A stretch of DNA of 64,000 nt from Halomonas socia (lineage in GTDB: Bacteria > Pseudomonadota > Gammaproteobacteria > Pseudomonadales > Halomonadaceae): positions 4,030,001 to 4,094,000 of the forward strand of contig NZ_CP048812.1 in NCBI RefSeq assembly GCF_010977575.1, read 5' to 3'. The notes under the pieces are model-generated. The model saw only the letters and a list, made by a program, of their open reading frames with translations. It was not told the origin of the DNA and searched no databases. The position numbers and the translations under genes are program-made. Positions within the stretch are counted from its first letter, which is position 1. Each line of letters opens with the position of its first letter. This document shows, piece by piece, positions 8,736 through 18,712 of the stretch.

Positions 8736-10457
8736 TCAGCGCAGCAACCACGAAAGCACCAGCAGCAGCAGCAGGATGCCTGCTACGCCCTGCCAGAAGT
8801 TGACCGGCTCCTTGAGCAGCCGCGGGCTGGTGCGCTCGCGGCGCTCGCCGACGGGGTCGCGCAGCGCATACAGGAACTCCGAGAGCCGCCGAAAGCGCAG
8901 CGCCCGCTGCGGGTCGAGCGCACGGCGCAGCGCTTCATCCAGCGCCGGGCTGATTTCCGGGTTATACGTGCGCGCGCTGCGGTAGGCCATCTGCTCGAGC
9001 CCGGTATGACTGCGCAGCTCGTGGGGCGGCAGTTCATAGGGCAGCGCCCCGGTAAGTAACCAGTAGACCGTCGAGGCCAGCGCATACTGATCACTGCGCC
9101 GCCCCACGTCGGTGTCGAGGGCATACTCCGGCGCGCTGTGCTCGGTCAGGCCGAGCTGGCGAGCCAGCTCGCGGGAGTGCTTGTGGCCATCGCCCTCGCG
9201 CAGCCGACAGGCGCTGAAGTCGGCCAGCACCACCTGGCCGTGGCGGTCGATGAGAATATTGTCGGGGTGGATCTGCTGGTGCAGCAGGTCGCGGCGGTGC
9301 AGCGCCTGCACCGCCTTGCCAAGCTGGCGGGCGATATCCAGGCGCTGCGCCAGGCTGGCCTGGGGATGGCGACGCGACCAGTCGGTAAGCCGCTCGCCGT
9401 CGACATAGGCCATCAGGTAGTAGAGATAGCGGCGCGGGCGCGATGCCTCCATGACCCGCGCCACGAACGGCGAGTTGACGCGCTCCACCACCCACTGCTG
9501 GAGCAGGAAGTGCTCGAGGTAGGAGTTACGACTGGAGAGCTCCGGGCTCGGCGCCTTCATCACCATCTCGCGCTCGCTGTAGATGTCGCGCACCCGGTAG
9601 ACCCGCGACTGGGCGGTGCGTGACAGCACCTCCTGCACTTCCAGGCCGTCCAGGCGCTCGCCGGGCGCGAGCTCCGGAGGCACCGGCAGGTCACCGTAGA
9701 GCCGCCCGGGGTGGTCCTGTTCGGTTTCGGGAAGGTGGTCGACGCGCACCAGCTGGAAACAGAACGGCTCGCCGCCATAGCCGCGCGCCTGGGCACGCGA
9801 CAGGGCAGCATCGGCCAACCGTTCGCAGGCGGCGTTGAGGTCGCTGGCGTCGGCGCGGATCAGCTGCACGTAGTCCGAGGGCATCAGCGTGCCGCGCACC
9901 GCCTGGGTGGTAAACAGGAAGATGTCGCCCTGCTTGAGCGGCACCGAGACGTAGTCAATGTCGATATTGCCGTCCAGCCCCAGCGCCCGGGACGGGTAGC
10001 GATAGCCGCCGAGGTCGGTGACATGGTCGCGGGAGAGCTGCTCGAACTCGGCGCCGCGCAGGCGAAACACCAGGGTGTCGCCCATATGGAAGAGATGCCC
10101 CTCGCGGCCGCGGTAGACCATCGCCGACAGCGAGGCCATGTAGCTGCCGTTCTGGACGTGGCCGCTCTGGCTGTAGCACCAGCCGTTGAGCGCCCGCAGC
10201 ACGCGGGTCGCCGAGGTCTTGACGTCCCAGTGGTCGGGTGTCGAATAGTAGTCGGCGAGGAAGCCGCGCACGCTAAGATCGCCGGCCTGCTTGGCGATGG
10301 CGTTACGCGAGCTGGAGTCACTGATCAGCGCGCTGGCGCCCTTGGCCTCGAGCAGGGTGTGCTCGGCGGGCACGCGCACCGACATCGAACTGCGATGATG
10401 GCGCCGCTCAAGGGCGACGAAGGCCTGGCCGATGCTCAGCGACAATTCAGAACCCAC
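8736..10457 (-). CDS. PP2C-phosphatase / Ser-Thr kinase fusion with degenerate active sites
   Basis: A 573-aa protein: PP2C-like domain (about 20-240), kinase-like domain (about 268-535), one C-terminal membrane helix (about 553-571). The fold is kept but catalytic residues are not. In the PP2C half D47 (ISDSSS) lacks the following Gly, the usual TDGV is TTQAV (183-187) and the final DN motif is replaced by PFCFQ (231-235). In the kinase half K301 and DFS (413-415) are present, but HRDxKPxN reads HQQIHPDN (393-400), so the catalytic Asp and Lys are gone. It may be a membrane-tethered pseudophosphatase-pseudokinase scaffold. It uses a GTG start with GGAGGAG just upstream. Comparison is with family motifs from memory. 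Confidence 0.85.
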   Translation of the reverse strand: MGSELSLSIGQAFVALERRHHRSSMSVRVPAEHTLLEAKGASALISDSSSRNAIAKQAGDLSVRGFLADYYSTPDHWDVKTSATRVLRALNGWCYSQSGHVQNGSYMASLSAMVYRGREGHLFHMGDTLVFRLRGAEFEQLSRDHVTDLGGYRYPSRALGLDGNIDIDYVSVPLKQGDIFLFTTQAVRGTLMPSDYVQLIRADASDLNAACERLADAALSRAQARGYGGEPFCFQLVRVDHLPETEQDHPGRLYGDLPVPPELAPGERLDGLEVQEVLSRTAQSRVYRVRDIYSEREMVMKAPSPELSSRNSYLEHFLLQQWVVERVNSPFVARVMEASRPRRYLYYLMAYVDGERLTDWSRRHPQASLAQRLDIARQLGKAVQALHRRDLLHQQIHPDNILIDRHGQVVLADFSACRLREGDGHKHSRELARQLGLTEHSAPEYALDTDVGRRSDQYALASTVYWLLTGALPYELPPHELRSHTGLEQMAYRSARTYNPEISPALDEALRRALDPQRALRFRRLSEFLYALRDPVGERRERTSPRLLKEPVNFWQGVAGILLLLLVLSWLLR

Positions 10458-10569
10458 TGCTCCTCCCGTGACACTTCACTGGTCGGCTGCACGCCGCACT
10501 GGCGCCAGCGCCATCCATCATACACCGCTTATGCGACAAGCACTTGTCAACCAAAGGAGAAGTCCAGCA

Positions 10570-10599
10570 TTGGTAATCACGCGAGGCTCTTCGTATAAT
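10570..10599 (+). promoter_or_regulatory. Sigma-70 promoter for ppa
   Basis: TTGGTA at 10570-10575 and a perfect TATAAT at 10594-10599, spaced 18 nt, 80 nt upstream of the ppa start. Confidence 0.6.
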
Positions 10600-10679
10600 T
10601 CGCCGCATTGCAATAACTGCCAGCGTCCTGGCCATCGCCAGCACCCAGCACTCTTCCTACGTTCAGAAAGGACTGCAGC

Positions 10680-11210
10680 ATGAGTTTCGACAAGATCCCC
10701 GCCGGCAAGGACCTCCCCAACGACGTCTACGTCGCTATCGAGATCCCCGCCAACCACGCGCCGATCAAGTACGAGATCGACAAGGACATGGATGCGCTGC
10801 TGGTCGACCGCTTCATGGCCACGCCGATGTTCTACCCCGCCAACTACGGCTTCATTCCCGACACCCTGGCCGACGACGGCGACGCCCTCGATGCGCTGGT
10901 GGTCACCCCCTACCCGGTGCAGCCGGGCAGCGTGATTCGCGCGCGTCCGGTAGGCATCCTCAACATGACCGACGAGGCCGGCGAAGACGCCAAGCTGGTG
11001 TGCGTGCCGCACCAGAAACTCACCGCCCTCTATGACGACGTCCAGGAAGTCACCGACCTGCCCGAGCTACTGCGCCAGCAGATCGCCCACTTCTTCGAGA
11101 ACTACAAGGATCTCGAGAAGGGCAAGTGGGTCAAGGTCGAGTCATGGGAAGGCGCCGAGGCCGCCCGCGCGGCGATCGAGAAGGCCGCCGCGGCCTATAC
11201 CAAGGCCTGA
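10680..11210 (+). CDS. ppa: Inorganic pyrophosphatase
   Basis: Hydrolyses PPi to phosphate with Mg2+ in the cytoplasm, pulling biosynthetic reactions forward. The 176-aa protein matches bacterial family [22 protein letters not shown] at the N-terminus, [24 protein letters not shown] in the centre with the metal-binding aspartates, and [18 protein letters not shown] near the end. The signature reads DGDALDA, with Ala where Pro is commoner. AGAAAGGA lies about 8 nt before the ATG. It is a single-gene unit with a strong promoter match and a strong terminator at 11241-11268. Confidence 0.97.
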   Translation: MSFDKIPAGKDLPNDVYVAIEIPANHAPIKYEIDKDMDALLVDRFMATPMFYPANYGFIPDTLADDGDALDALVVTPYPVQPGSVIRARPVGILNMTDEAGEDAKLVCVPHQKLTALYDDVQEVTDLPELLRQQIAHFFENYKDLEKGKWVKVESWEGAEAARAAIEKAAAAYTKA

Positions 11211-11240
11211 GCGCGTTCTGAAACCGCCCTGCCTGAATGC

Positions 11241-11268
11241 CAACGGGCCGCCCTGGGGCGGCCCGTTG
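11241..11268 (+). terminator. Terminator after ppa
   Basis: A perfect 12-bp stem, CAACGGGCCGCC (11241-11252) with GGCGGCCCGTTG (11257-11268), and a 4-nt loop. It lies between convergent genes, so it may serve both directions. Confidence 0.85.
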
Positions 11269-11288
11269 GCGTTTCAGCGCAGGCAGTA

Positions 11289-12467
11289 TCAAGCCTCGTC
11301 GTCCGTGGCGTCCTTCTGCCCATCACCCTCGTCGATCTCTTGTGGCTGATCGACTGACTCATCCTCGCTGGCCTCCGGGTCGTCTTCCACCACTTCCTCG
11401 ACCGGCGGCTCGACGGCGCGCTCGTCCTCGGCCTGATGCACCTCGCTGACCTCCACCGTGGCAACCCTGGATGCCAGCGAGCCGGCCAGGTCGCGGGCGC
11501 TCACGGTGTAGTTGGCCATCACCAGCGAGTGGTTGGCGAAGAGTCCGAACCCCGAGCCGTTGAGGATCACCGGGCTCCAGATACGCCGCTGGGTCATCTC
11601 CAGCTCGGCGATCAGCTGCTGCCACTCGCCGTGCGCCTCGGCGGCCTCGAGCAGGTCGTCATAGTCGCGCTCCACGCCGCGCAGGAAGTGCAGCAGCGCC
11701 CAGGCGCTGCCGCGCGCTTCGAAGAAGATATCGTCGACCCGGTACCAAGGCGTGGCGTCGGGACGCTCATCGGCCTCGATGCCAAGCTCGCGGCTGGCAT
11801 CGCGCTCGCCGAGAGCCGCCGAGAGCCGCCGGGTCAGGTCGTCGAGGCGCGCCTCGACCCGCCCCAGCCAGTCGCCAAGCGGCTCGCCGTGAGGCATGAA
11901 ACCGTCGCCGGCGTCATCCCCCAGCTCGCTCAAGTAGGCCGCCAGCGCCTCTGAGGCCTGGTCGAAATGCTGCTCGGCGGAGGGATAGAGCCAATCGCGA
12001 CTACTCACCTGCAGGCGCTGCTCGGCCTCCTCGAGATGCGCATTCTCGCCGCCGGCCAGCCCAACCATACTGGTGGAGAGATCCCGCGACTGGCGCAGCA
12101 CGCCCAGTTCCCAGTTGGGCATGTTGTCGAGCCACACCCCGGGAGGCGCGATATCGTTGCGCAGGTAGCCGCCGGGCTTGTCGGTCAGGGTGTCGACCAC
12201 CTGCTTGAGGGTGGCGGTGGTGACCGTGCCGCGCGCCCCGGGCAGTCCCGACTGGTCGCCATCGAGGGCCTGGCGCTGCTCGCCGGTGGCCAGCTCGACG
12301 TTGAACGATGGTGGCTCACGGCTCCACCAGATGCCAAGTGCTAGGGTGACCAGCAGGTAGATCAGCGCCAGTGCCAGCAGCGGTTTCCAGATCCACCCAT
12401 AGTCGGGCCGTTCGAGCTCACGGCGGCGCGCATCGGCCTTGGCCTTGCGACTTCCCAGTAGTGACAT
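11289..12467 (-). CDS. DUF2333 family inner-membrane protein
   Basis: A 392-aa protein with one membrane helix near residues 28-48 (KPLLALALIYLLVTLALGIWW), a long periplasmic domain and an acidic C-terminal tail rich in Glu and Asp (last about 50 residues). WLDNMPNWELGVLRQSRDL, WYRVDDIFFEARGSAWALLHFLRGV and MTQRRIWSPVILNGSGFGLFANHSLVMANY match what I recall of DUF2333. The function of the family is unknown. I took the ATG at 12467 because AGGAAG lies 7 nt upstream; a longer frame begins at 12527. It is divergent from dsbD. Confidence 0.82.
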   Translation of the reverse strand: MSLLGSRKAKADARRRELERPDYGWIWKPLLALALIYLLVTLALGIWWSREPPSFNVELATGEQRQALDGDQSGLPGARGTVTTATLKQVVDTLTDKPGGYLRNDIAPPGVWLDNMPNWELGVLRQSRDLSTSMVGLAGGENAHLEEAEQRLQVSSRDWLYPSAEQHFDQASEALAAYLSELGDDAGDGFMPHGEPLGDWLGRVEARLDDLTRRLSAALGERDASRELGIEADERPDATPWYRVDDIFFEARGSAWALLHFLRGVERDYDDLLEAAEAHGEWQQLIAELEMTQRRIWSPVILNGSGFGLFANHSLVMANYTVSARDLAGSLASRVATVEVSEVHQAEDERAVEPPVEEVVEDDPEASEDESVDQPQEIDEGDGQKDATDDEA

Positions 12468-12664
12468 GGCATTGCTTCCTTTAATGAAGTAACAAAGGGA
12501 CGAAGAGGACAAATGGCCGCAGCGCAATGAATGCCCACGCCCGCTTGAGGTATCCTAGCATGTGGTCGCCGCGCCGAGCGCCATCGGGAACGTCCGCTGG
12601 CGCCACCGGTCTCAAAGGCGTTTCATCACCCCGGCAAGCCCATGTGCCTAAGGATACTCCGTAC

Positions 12665-14518
12665 GTGAACTCGCGCCTCGCCCTTCGCACCGCCCTCGCC
12701 TGGCTACTGCTGTTGACGCTGCCAGCCCTCGCCCAGGCCCAGTGGTTCTCCTCCGGCGGCTCGTCGAGTCGCGACTTCCTGCCGGTCCACGAGGCCTTCG
12801 AGGCCAACGCCTGGCTGGATGACGAGACTCTCTACGTCGGCATGCAGAGCGCCGACGACTACTATCTATACCGCCACCGTTTCGAGATCGAGAGCCTCGA
12901 CGAGGCCGTTACCCTGGGCGAGCCCGAGCTTCCCCCCGGCGAGGCGCACAGCGACGAATTCTTCGGCGATGTCCATGTTTTCTACCAGCCGGTGGTGCTG
13001 GAGATTCCCATCGAGAGCGGCGCCCCCGAATCGCTGGCCTTCGCGCTGACCTTCCAGGGCTGTGCCGATGCCGGGCTCTGCTACCCTCCCGAACGCATCA
13101 CCCTGGAGGCGATGCCCGGCTCGCCGCCGGCGGTATTCGCCTCCGCCCAGGCCGATGACGACGAGGCCAACCAGCGCCCTGCCGCCCCCGATCTGCAGAG
13201 CGCCGACGGCCGCTTCAATGCGCTGCTGGCCGACGCCAGCCCGCTGCTGATGATTGGCCTGTTCTTCCTTGCCGGCCTGGGGCTGACCTTTACCCCCTGC
13301 GTGCTGCCGATGGTGCCGATCCTGTCGTCGATCATCGTCGGCCAGAACCCCAGCCGAGCGCGCGCCCTTGCCCTCTCGGCCAGCTATGTCGCCGGCATGG
13401 CCGCCACCTATGCCGCCGTCGGGGTGCTGATGGGGCTGTTCGGTGCCGGACTCAATCTCCAGGCGCGGCTGCAGTCGGCGCCGGTGCTGATCACCTTCAG
13501 CGTTCTGTTCGCGGTGTTTGCGCTGGCCATGCTGGGCGCCTTCAACCTGCGCCTGTCACCGCGTCTGGCCGGGCGCATCGACGCCTGGCAGGCCCGCGCC
13601 CAGCGCAGCGGCCCGCCCGGCCTGGCGCTGGCCGGCGCGCTCTCGGTGCTGGTGGTCTCGCCCTGCGTATCGGCGCCGCTGGCCGGCGCCCTGGTATTCA
13701 TCTCGACCACCGGCGACGCCCTGCTGGGCGGCGCGGCGCTGCTCGCGCTGGCACTGGGCATGGGCATTCCGCTGCTGCTGGTGGGCACCTTCGGCACCAC
13801 CCTGATGCCGCGCACCGGCGCCTGGATGAACGGCGTCAAGATCGCCTTCGGCGTGCTGCTGCTGGGGGTGGCGATCTGGCTGATCGAGCGGCTGCTGCCG
13901 CCGGCAGTGGCGCTGCTGCTGTGGTCGGCGCTGGCCATCGGCACCGCCCTGACCCTGGGGGCACTGCGCCTCAATGCGCCGCGCGGCTGGCCGCAGCTGC
14001 GCCAGGGCGCCGGGCTGATGCTGCTGATCTGGGGCATTGCGCTGGTGATCGGCGCCGCCCGTGGCGCCCAGGATCCGCTGCGCCCGCTGGCCACGCCGCC
14101 GGGGGTACTGGCCGAACGCGGCGGCACCGAACTGCCAACGCCGGTCAGCGTGACCCGCCTGGAGGACCTCCAGCTGGCGCTGGCCGACGCCAGCCGCGAT
14201 GGCCGGCCGGTATTCGTCGACGTCACCGCCGACTGGTGCATCTCCTGCAAGCAGATGGAGCGCAACGTCTACCCCAGCGTGGCGGGCCAGCTGGCCAACT
14301 TCCAACGCATTCAGGTCGATGTCACCGAGACCACCGCCGAGAGCCGCGAGCTGCTCGACCACTTCGGGCTGTTCGGCCCACCCAGCCTGCTGTTCTTCGA
14401 CGGCGAGCACGAGATCCGCGAGGCGCGCATTCTCGGCGAGGTGGGGCGTCGCGACTTCGCCCAGCACCTCGAGCAGTTGATCGGCTGGCTCGACCAGCAG
14501 CGCGCCGCCACGACGTGA
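12665..14518 (+). CDS. dsbD: Thiol:disulfide interchange protein DsbD
   Basis: Passes electrons from cytoplasmic thioredoxin across the inner membrane to DsbC, DsbG and cytochrome c maturation. The 617-aa protein has a signal peptide (about 1-23, ending LPALAQAQ), an N-terminal alpha domain with the redox pair in GCADAGLCYPPE, an eight-helix core with TPCVLPMVP (near 210) and SPCVSAPLAG (near 333), and a C-terminal thioredoxin domain with DWCISCKQME (near 523). The GTG at 12665 fits the signal peptide and has AAGGA upstream; the longer frame from 12527 would put 46 residues before it. All three cysteine pairs are present. Confidence 0.95.
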   Translation: MNSRLALRTALAWLLLLTLPALAQAQWFSSGGSSSRDFLPVHEAFEANAWLDDETLYVGMQSADDYYLYRHRFEIESLDEAVTLGEPELPPGEAHSDEFFGDVHVFYQPVVLEIPIESGAPESLAFALTFQGCADAGLCYPPERITLEAMPGSPPAVFASAQADDDEANQRPAAPDLQSADGRFNALLADASPLLMIGLFFLAGLGLTFTPCVLPMVPILSSIIVGQNPSRARALALSASYVAGMAATYAAVGVLMGLFGAGLNLQARLQSAPVLITFSVLFAVFALAMLGAFNLRLSPRLAGRIDAWQARAQRSGPPGLALAGALSVLVVSPCVSAPLAGALVFISTTGDALLGGAALLALALGMGIPLLLVGTFGTTLMPRTGAWMNGVKIAFGVLLLGVAIWLIERLLPPAVALLLWSALAIGTALTLGALRLNAPRGWPQLRQGAGLMLLIWGIALVIGAARGAQDPLRPLATPPGVLAERGGTELPTPVSVTRLEDLQLALADASRDGRPVFVDVTADWCISCKQMERNVYPSVAGQLANFQRIQVDVTETTAESRELLDHFGLFGPPSLLFFDGEHEIREARILGEVGRRDFAQHLEQLIGWLDQQRAATT

Positions 14519-14679
14519 TCATCGTCAAATATCTGTTTAATAGCCGGCTTCGGCGGGCATCGCCGTGGCGCGCTGGACAAGCCTGTTTTTTTTCGGCACA
14601 CTCCTCGAACACTGTTTTCAACGGCCGATATCACGATATTTTTCAGCATCGTGTCGTTATCTAGACAGAGTCGGCGAAG

Positions 14680-14709
14680 GTTGACAGCGTCGCCGACCGG
14701 CCACATACC
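14680..14709 (+). promoter_or_regulatory. Possible accB promoter with 15-nt block shared with bioB
   Basis: TTGACA at 14681-14686, with a weak -10 (CATACC) 17 nt downstream. GTTGACAGCGTCGCC (14680-14694) is identical to 26672-26686 in front of bioB. Confidence 0.4.
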
Positions 14710-14732
14710 CCACCCCTGATCGGGACAGATTC

Positions 14733-15203
14733 ATGGATATTCGCAAGGTCAAGAAGCTGATCGAGCTGCTGGAAGAGTCCAATATCAGCGAGATTGAAAT
14801 TCAGGAAGGCGAAGAGTCGGTCCGTATCAGCCGCCACCCCAATGGCGCCGCTTACCAGCACAGCATACCGCAGTACGCCATGCCGCCGATCGGTTACGCA
14901 CCGCCCGCCGCTCCTCAGCCGGCACCCTCTGCCAGCGCCGAAGAGAGCAGCACCCCGGCGCAGCACAACGGTCATGCGGTGGCCTCGCCGATGGTCGGCA
15001 CCTTCTACCGCGCCTCGGCGCCGGGTGCCAAGCCGTTCGTCGAAGTCGGCCAGAGCGTCAAGAAGGGCGATGCCATCTGCATCGTCGAGGCCATGAAGAT
15101 GATGAATCAGATCGAAGCCGACCAGGACGGCGTGATCGAAGCCATTCTGGTCGAGGACGGTGAACCGGTCGAGTTCGACCAGCCGATGCTCATCATCAGC
15201 TAA
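14733..15203 (+). CDS. accB: Acetyl-CoA carboxylase biotin carboxyl carrier protein
   Basis: Carries the carboxyl group on biotin between biotin carboxylase and carboxyltransferase, the first step of fatty-acid synthesis. The 156-aa protein has the N-terminal dimer region ([20 protein letters not shown]), a Pro/Ala-rich linker (about 50-85) and a C-terminal biotinyl domain with [11 protein letters not shown] and the biotin-lysine site [13 protein letters not shown]. accC follows after 21 nt, so the two form the usual accBC operon. BirA should biotinylate the Lys in EAMKM. Confidence 0.97.
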   Translation: MDIRKVKKLIELLEESNISEIEIQEGEESVRISRHPNGAAYQHSIPQYAMPPIGYAPPAAPQPAPSASAEESSTPAQHNGHAVASPMVGTFYRASAPGAKPFVEVGQSVKKGDAICIVEAMKMMNQIEADQDGVIEAILVEDGEPVEFDQPMLIIS

Positions 15204-15224
15204 CCTCCAAGGGGCGCAATCATC

Positions 15225-16565
15225 ATGTTGGACAAGGTACTCATCGCCAACCGCGGCGAGATCGCCCTGCGCATCCTGCGCGCCTGCAAGGAGCTGGGCA
15301 TCAAGACCGTCGCGGTCCACTCCAAGGCCGACCGCGAGCTGATGCACGTGCGCCTGGCCGATGAAGCGGTGTGCATCGGGCCGGCCTCCTCGGCGCAGTC
15401 CTATCTCAACATCCCGGCGCTGATCAGCGCCGCCGAGGTCACCGACGCCAGCGCCATTCATCCCGGCTACGGCTTCCTTTCCGAGAACGCCAACTTCGCT
15501 GAACAGGTCGAGCGCTCCGGCTTCGTCTTTATCGGCCCGCGCGCCGAGACCATTCGCCTGATGGGCGACAAGGTCAGCGCCATCGAGGCGATGAAGAAAG
15601 CCGGCGTGCCCACCGTACCCGGCTCCGACGGGCCGGTACCCGACGATCCCCAGCAGACGCTGGCCATCGCCCGGCGCATCGGCTATCCAGTGATCATCAA
15701 GGCCGCAGCCGGCGGCGGCGGTCGCGGCATGCGTGTGGTGCACAGCGAGGCGCACCTGCTGTCGTCGATCAGCGTGACCCAGAACGAAGCCAACGCGGCA
15801 TTCGGCGACGGCACCGTATACATGGAGAAATTTCTCGAGCATCCGCGCCACGTCGAGGTGCAGGTGCTGGCCGACGGCCAGGGCAACGCCATCCATCTCT
15901 TTGATCGCGACTGCTCGCTGCAGCGTCGCCACCAGAAAGTCCTCGAGGAGGCCCCGGCGCCGCATCTCGATCAGGAGGCCCGCGCGCGGGTGCTCAAGGC
16001 GTGCACCGACGCCTGCCTGACGATCAACTACCGCGGCGCGGGCACCTTCGAGTTCCTCTACGAGAACGGCCAGTTCTTCTTCATCGAGATGAACACCCGG
16101 GTACAGGTCGAGCATCCGGTCACCGAGATGGTCACCGGCGTCGACATCGTCAAGGAGCAGTTGCGCATCGCCGCCGGCATGCCACTGTCGATCACCCAGG
16201 ACGACGTGCAGCTCAACGGTCACGCCTTCGAGTGCCGTATCAACGCCGAGGATTCGCGTACCTTCATGCCCTCGCCGGGCAAGGTCACGCTCTACCACGC
16301 CCCCGGTGGGCTCGGCGTGCGCATGGACTCGCACCTCTACACCGGCTACAGCGTACCGCCCCACTACGACTCGCTGATCGGCAAGCTGATCACCTGGGGC
16401 GCCAGCCGCGAGATCGCCCTGACGCGCATGCGCATCGCCCTCGACGAGCTGCTGGTGGAAGGTATCAAGACCAATATCGACCTGCAGAAGGACCTGGTGC
16501 GCGACAGCCACTTCCAGCAGGGCGGGGTCAATATCCACTATCTCGAGAAGAAGCTCGCCCAGTAA
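15225..16565 (+). CDS. accC: Acetyl-CoA carboxylase, biotin carboxylase subunit
   Basis: Carboxylates the biotin of AccB with ATP and bicarbonate. The 446-aa protein is full length: N-terminal [35 protein letters not shown], the glycine-rich ATP-grasp loop [14 protein letters not shown], the [23 protein letters not shown] stretch, catalytic [17 protein letters not shown] and a C-terminal biotin-carboxylase domain starting near [21 protein letters not shown] upstream provides a ribosome site. A hairpin terminator follows at 16581. Confidence 0.98.
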   Translation: MLDKVLIANRGEIALRILRACKELGIKTVAVHSKADRELMHVRLADEAVCIGPASSAQSYLNIPALISAAEVTDASAIHPGYGFLSENANFAEQVERSGFVFIGPRAETIRLMGDKVSAIEAMKKAGVPTVPGSDGPVPDDPQQTLAIARRIGYPVIIKAAAGGGGRGMRVVHSEAHLLSSISVTQNEANAAFGDGTVYMEKFLEHPRHVEVQVLADGQGNAIHLFDRDCSLQRRHQKVLEEAPAPHLDQEARARVLKACTDACLTINYRGAGTFEFLYENGQFFFIEMNTRVQVEHPVTEMVTGVDIVKEQLRIAAGMPLSITQDDVQLNGHAFECRINAEDSRTFMPSPGKVTLYHAPGGLGVRMDSHLYTGYSVPPHYDSLIGKLITWGASREIALTRMRIALDELLVEGIKTNIDLQKDLVRDSHFQQGGVNIHYLEKKLAQ

Positions 16566-16580
16566 CCGCTGGCGTGCTGG

Positions 16581-16605
16581 ACGGGGCGGCCACTGGCCGC
16601 CCCGT
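16581..16605 (+). terminator. Terminator after accC
   Basis: ACGGGGCGGC (16581-16590) pairs with GCCGCCCCGT (16596-16605) around a 5-nt loop, followed by a short T-run. It separates accBC from prmA. Confidence 0.7.
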
Positions 16606-16651
16606 TTGCGTGTAGCTGGCACCTCTCACCGCCCATTCAGGAGGCTTGCCC

Positions 16652-17566
16652 ATGCCCTGGCTGCAACTCAAGGCCCATACCGCCCCCGAGCACGCCGAAC
16701 GGCTCGAGGAGCTGCTGCTCGATGAGGGTGCCAGCGCCATCACCCTGGAGGATGCCCACGACGACCCGGTGTTCGAGCCCGATCGCGGCACCACCCCGCT
16801 GTGGAACGAGACGGTGCTTACCGGCCTCTACGACGACCTCGAAGGGGTCGACGCCATGCTCGAGCGGGTCCGCGAGGCGTGGGCGGTCGAGCTGCCCGAC
16901 GAGCAGTGTCCGGAGATCGAGGTCGAGCTGCTCGCCGACCGCGACTGGGAGCGCGAGTGGATGGATGGCTTCACCCCGCTGCAGATGGGTCAGCGACTGT
17001 GGATCGTGCCCAGCTGGCACGCCGCACCGGACCCCGACGCCGTCAACCTGCTGCTCGACCCGGGGCTGGCCTTCGGCACCGGCACTCACCCCACCACGGC
17101 ACTCTGCCTGGCGTGGCTGGACGGCCTGGCGCTGGACGGCGAGCTTGACGGTCGCAAGGTGCTCGACGTCGGCTGCGGCTCGGGCATTCTGGCCATTGCC
17201 GCGCTCAAGCTCGGCGCCACGTACGCCGTGGGCACCGATATCGACCCCCAGGCGCTGACTGCCAGCCGCGACAACGCCGAGCGCAACGCCGTGGACGAAG
17301 CGCTTTTCGCGCTTAACTACCCCGAGCAGCTCGACGACGCGAAGGCCTTCGACGTAGTAGTAGCCAATATCCTCGCCGGCCCGCTGGTCGAGCTGGCAGC
17401 GATGATTGCTGGCCACGTTGCTCCCGGCGGGCGCCTGGCACTGTCCGGGATTCTCGCTCAGCAGGCCGACGAGGTGCTCGACGCCTACCGCGCCCAGGGC
17501 CTGATAATGGATGAGCCGGCGACCCGCGACGGCTGGGTGCGACTGAGCGGCCAGCGACCCGCTTGA
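16652..17566 (+). CDS. prmA: Ribosomal protein L11 methyltransferase
   Basis: Trimethylates ribosomal protein L11 using S-adenosylmethionine. The 304-aa protein has the N-terminal substrate-binding domain ([20 protein letters not shown]), the linker [12 protein letters not shown], then the PrmA signature [19 protein letters not shown] and SAM motif [21 protein letters not shown], with NILAGPL as motif IV. The ATG at 16652 has CAGGAGG 7 nt upstream. Gene order accBC-prmA-dusB-fis is common in gammaproteobacteria and supports the call. Confidence 0.96.
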   Translation: MPWLQLKAHTAPEHAERLEELLLDEGASAITLEDAHDDPVFEPDRGTTPLWNETVLTGLYDDLEGVDAMLERVREAWAVELPDEQCPEIEVELLADRDWEREWMDGFTPLQMGQRLWIVPSWHAAPDPDAVNLLLDPGLAFGTGTHPTTALCLAWLDGLALDGELDGRKVLDVGCGSGILAIAALKLGATYAVGTDIDPQALTASRDNAERNAVDEALFALNYPEQLDDAKAFDVVVANILAGPLVELAAMIAGHVAPGGRLALSGILAQQADEVLDAYRAQGLIMDEPATRDGWVRLSGQRPA

Positions 17567-17653
17567 TCGCTTCGCCGCCGGGCTGGCTGAATGTCCATCT
17601 TCACCCGCGGGCGAGGGGTGGGTATGATATGCCCCCCTTGATGACGATTGACC

Positions 17654-18712
17654 ATGATCGAACGAGCCCCGATGCCCATTGACGCCTCGGCGCTGCCGTC
17701 CATCGGCCGCCACCGCCTGCCCAACCGCGTGATCCTGGCCCCCATGGCCGGCGTCACCGACCGCCCCTTCCGGCAGCTGTGCCGGCGGCTGGGCGCCGGG
17801 CTGGTGGTCGGCGAGATGGTCACCTCCGACCCCAGCCTGTGGCACACCCGCAAGTCGCGGCTGCGCATGGACCATCGCGGCGAGCCCGGCCCTCGCGCGG
17901 TGCAGATCGCCGGCGGCGACGCCGCCATGCTGGCCGAGGCGGCACGCCTGAATGCTGCCCAGGGCGCCGAGATCATCGACATCAACATGGGCTGCCCGGC
18001 CAAGAAGGTATGCAACAAGGCCGCCGGCTCGGCGCTGCTGCGCGACGAGCGGCTGGTGGCCGAGATCCTCGACGCCGTGGTCGCCGCAGTGGACGTCCCG
18101 GTGACGCTCAAGATTCGCACCGGCTGGTGTGCCGAAAGCCGCAACGGCGAGCGCGTCGCGCGGCTCGCCGAAGGCGCCGGCATCCAGGCGCTGGCGGTAC
18201 ACGGCCGCACCCGCGAGCAGCGCTATAGCGGCCACGCCGAATACGACACCATCGCCGCGATCAAGGCCGCGGTGTCGATTCCGGTGTTCGCCAACGGCGA
18301 TATCGATTCGCCCGAGAAAGCCGCCCGAATCATCGACTATACTGGTGCGGATGCGGTGATGGTGGGTCGCGGTGCTCAGGGCAATCCCTGGCTGTTCGCC
18401 GAGATCGACCACTACCTGCGCCACGGCCAGCGACTCGCCGCGCCCAGCGCCACGCAGCGCCGCGAGGTGATGCTCGATCACCTCGCCAGCCTGCACGATT
18501 TCTACGGCGAGCACATGGGCGTGCGCATCGCGCGCAAGCACCTCGGCTGGTATCTGGCCCGGCATGCGCCGGACGCCTCCGCCGTAAAGCTTCAACGTGC
18601 GCGTTTCAATGCCCTGGAGAGCCCCCAGGCACAGCGAGACTTCGTGGACCAACTGTTTCGTCATCCCGCCGCCGTGCGGTCGATGACGTCGAATGGAATC
18701 AGCGCAGCATGA
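17654..18712 (+). CDS. dusB: tRNA-dihydrouridine synthase B
   Basis: Reduces uridine to dihydrouridine in the tRNA D-loop using FMN and NADPH. It has [20 protein letters not shown] near the N-terminus, the catalytic-cysteine motif [42 protein letters not shown] and [11 protein letters not shown], all typical of DusB. Starts at 17648 (TTG), 17654 (ATG) and 17672 (ATG) are all possible; none has a clear ribosome site. The stop overlaps the fis start as ATGA, the classical dusB-fis operon. Confidence 0.95.
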   Translation: MIERAPMPIDASALPSIGRHRLPNRVILAPMAGVTDRPFRQLCRRLGAGLVVGEMVTSDPSLWHTRKSRLRMDHRGEPGPRAVQIAGGDAAMLAEAARLNAAQGAEIIDINMGCPAKKVCNKAAGSALLRDERLVAEILDAVVAAVDVPVTLKIRTGWCAESRNGERVARLAEGAGIQALAVHGRTREQRYSGHAEYDTIAAIKAAVSIPVFANGDIDSPEKAARIIDYTGADAVMVGRGAQGNPWLFAEIDHYLRHGQRLAAPSATQRREVMLDHLASLHDFYGEHMGVRIARKHLGWYLARHAPDASAVKLQRARFNALESPQAQRDFVDQLFRHPAAVRSMTSNGISAA

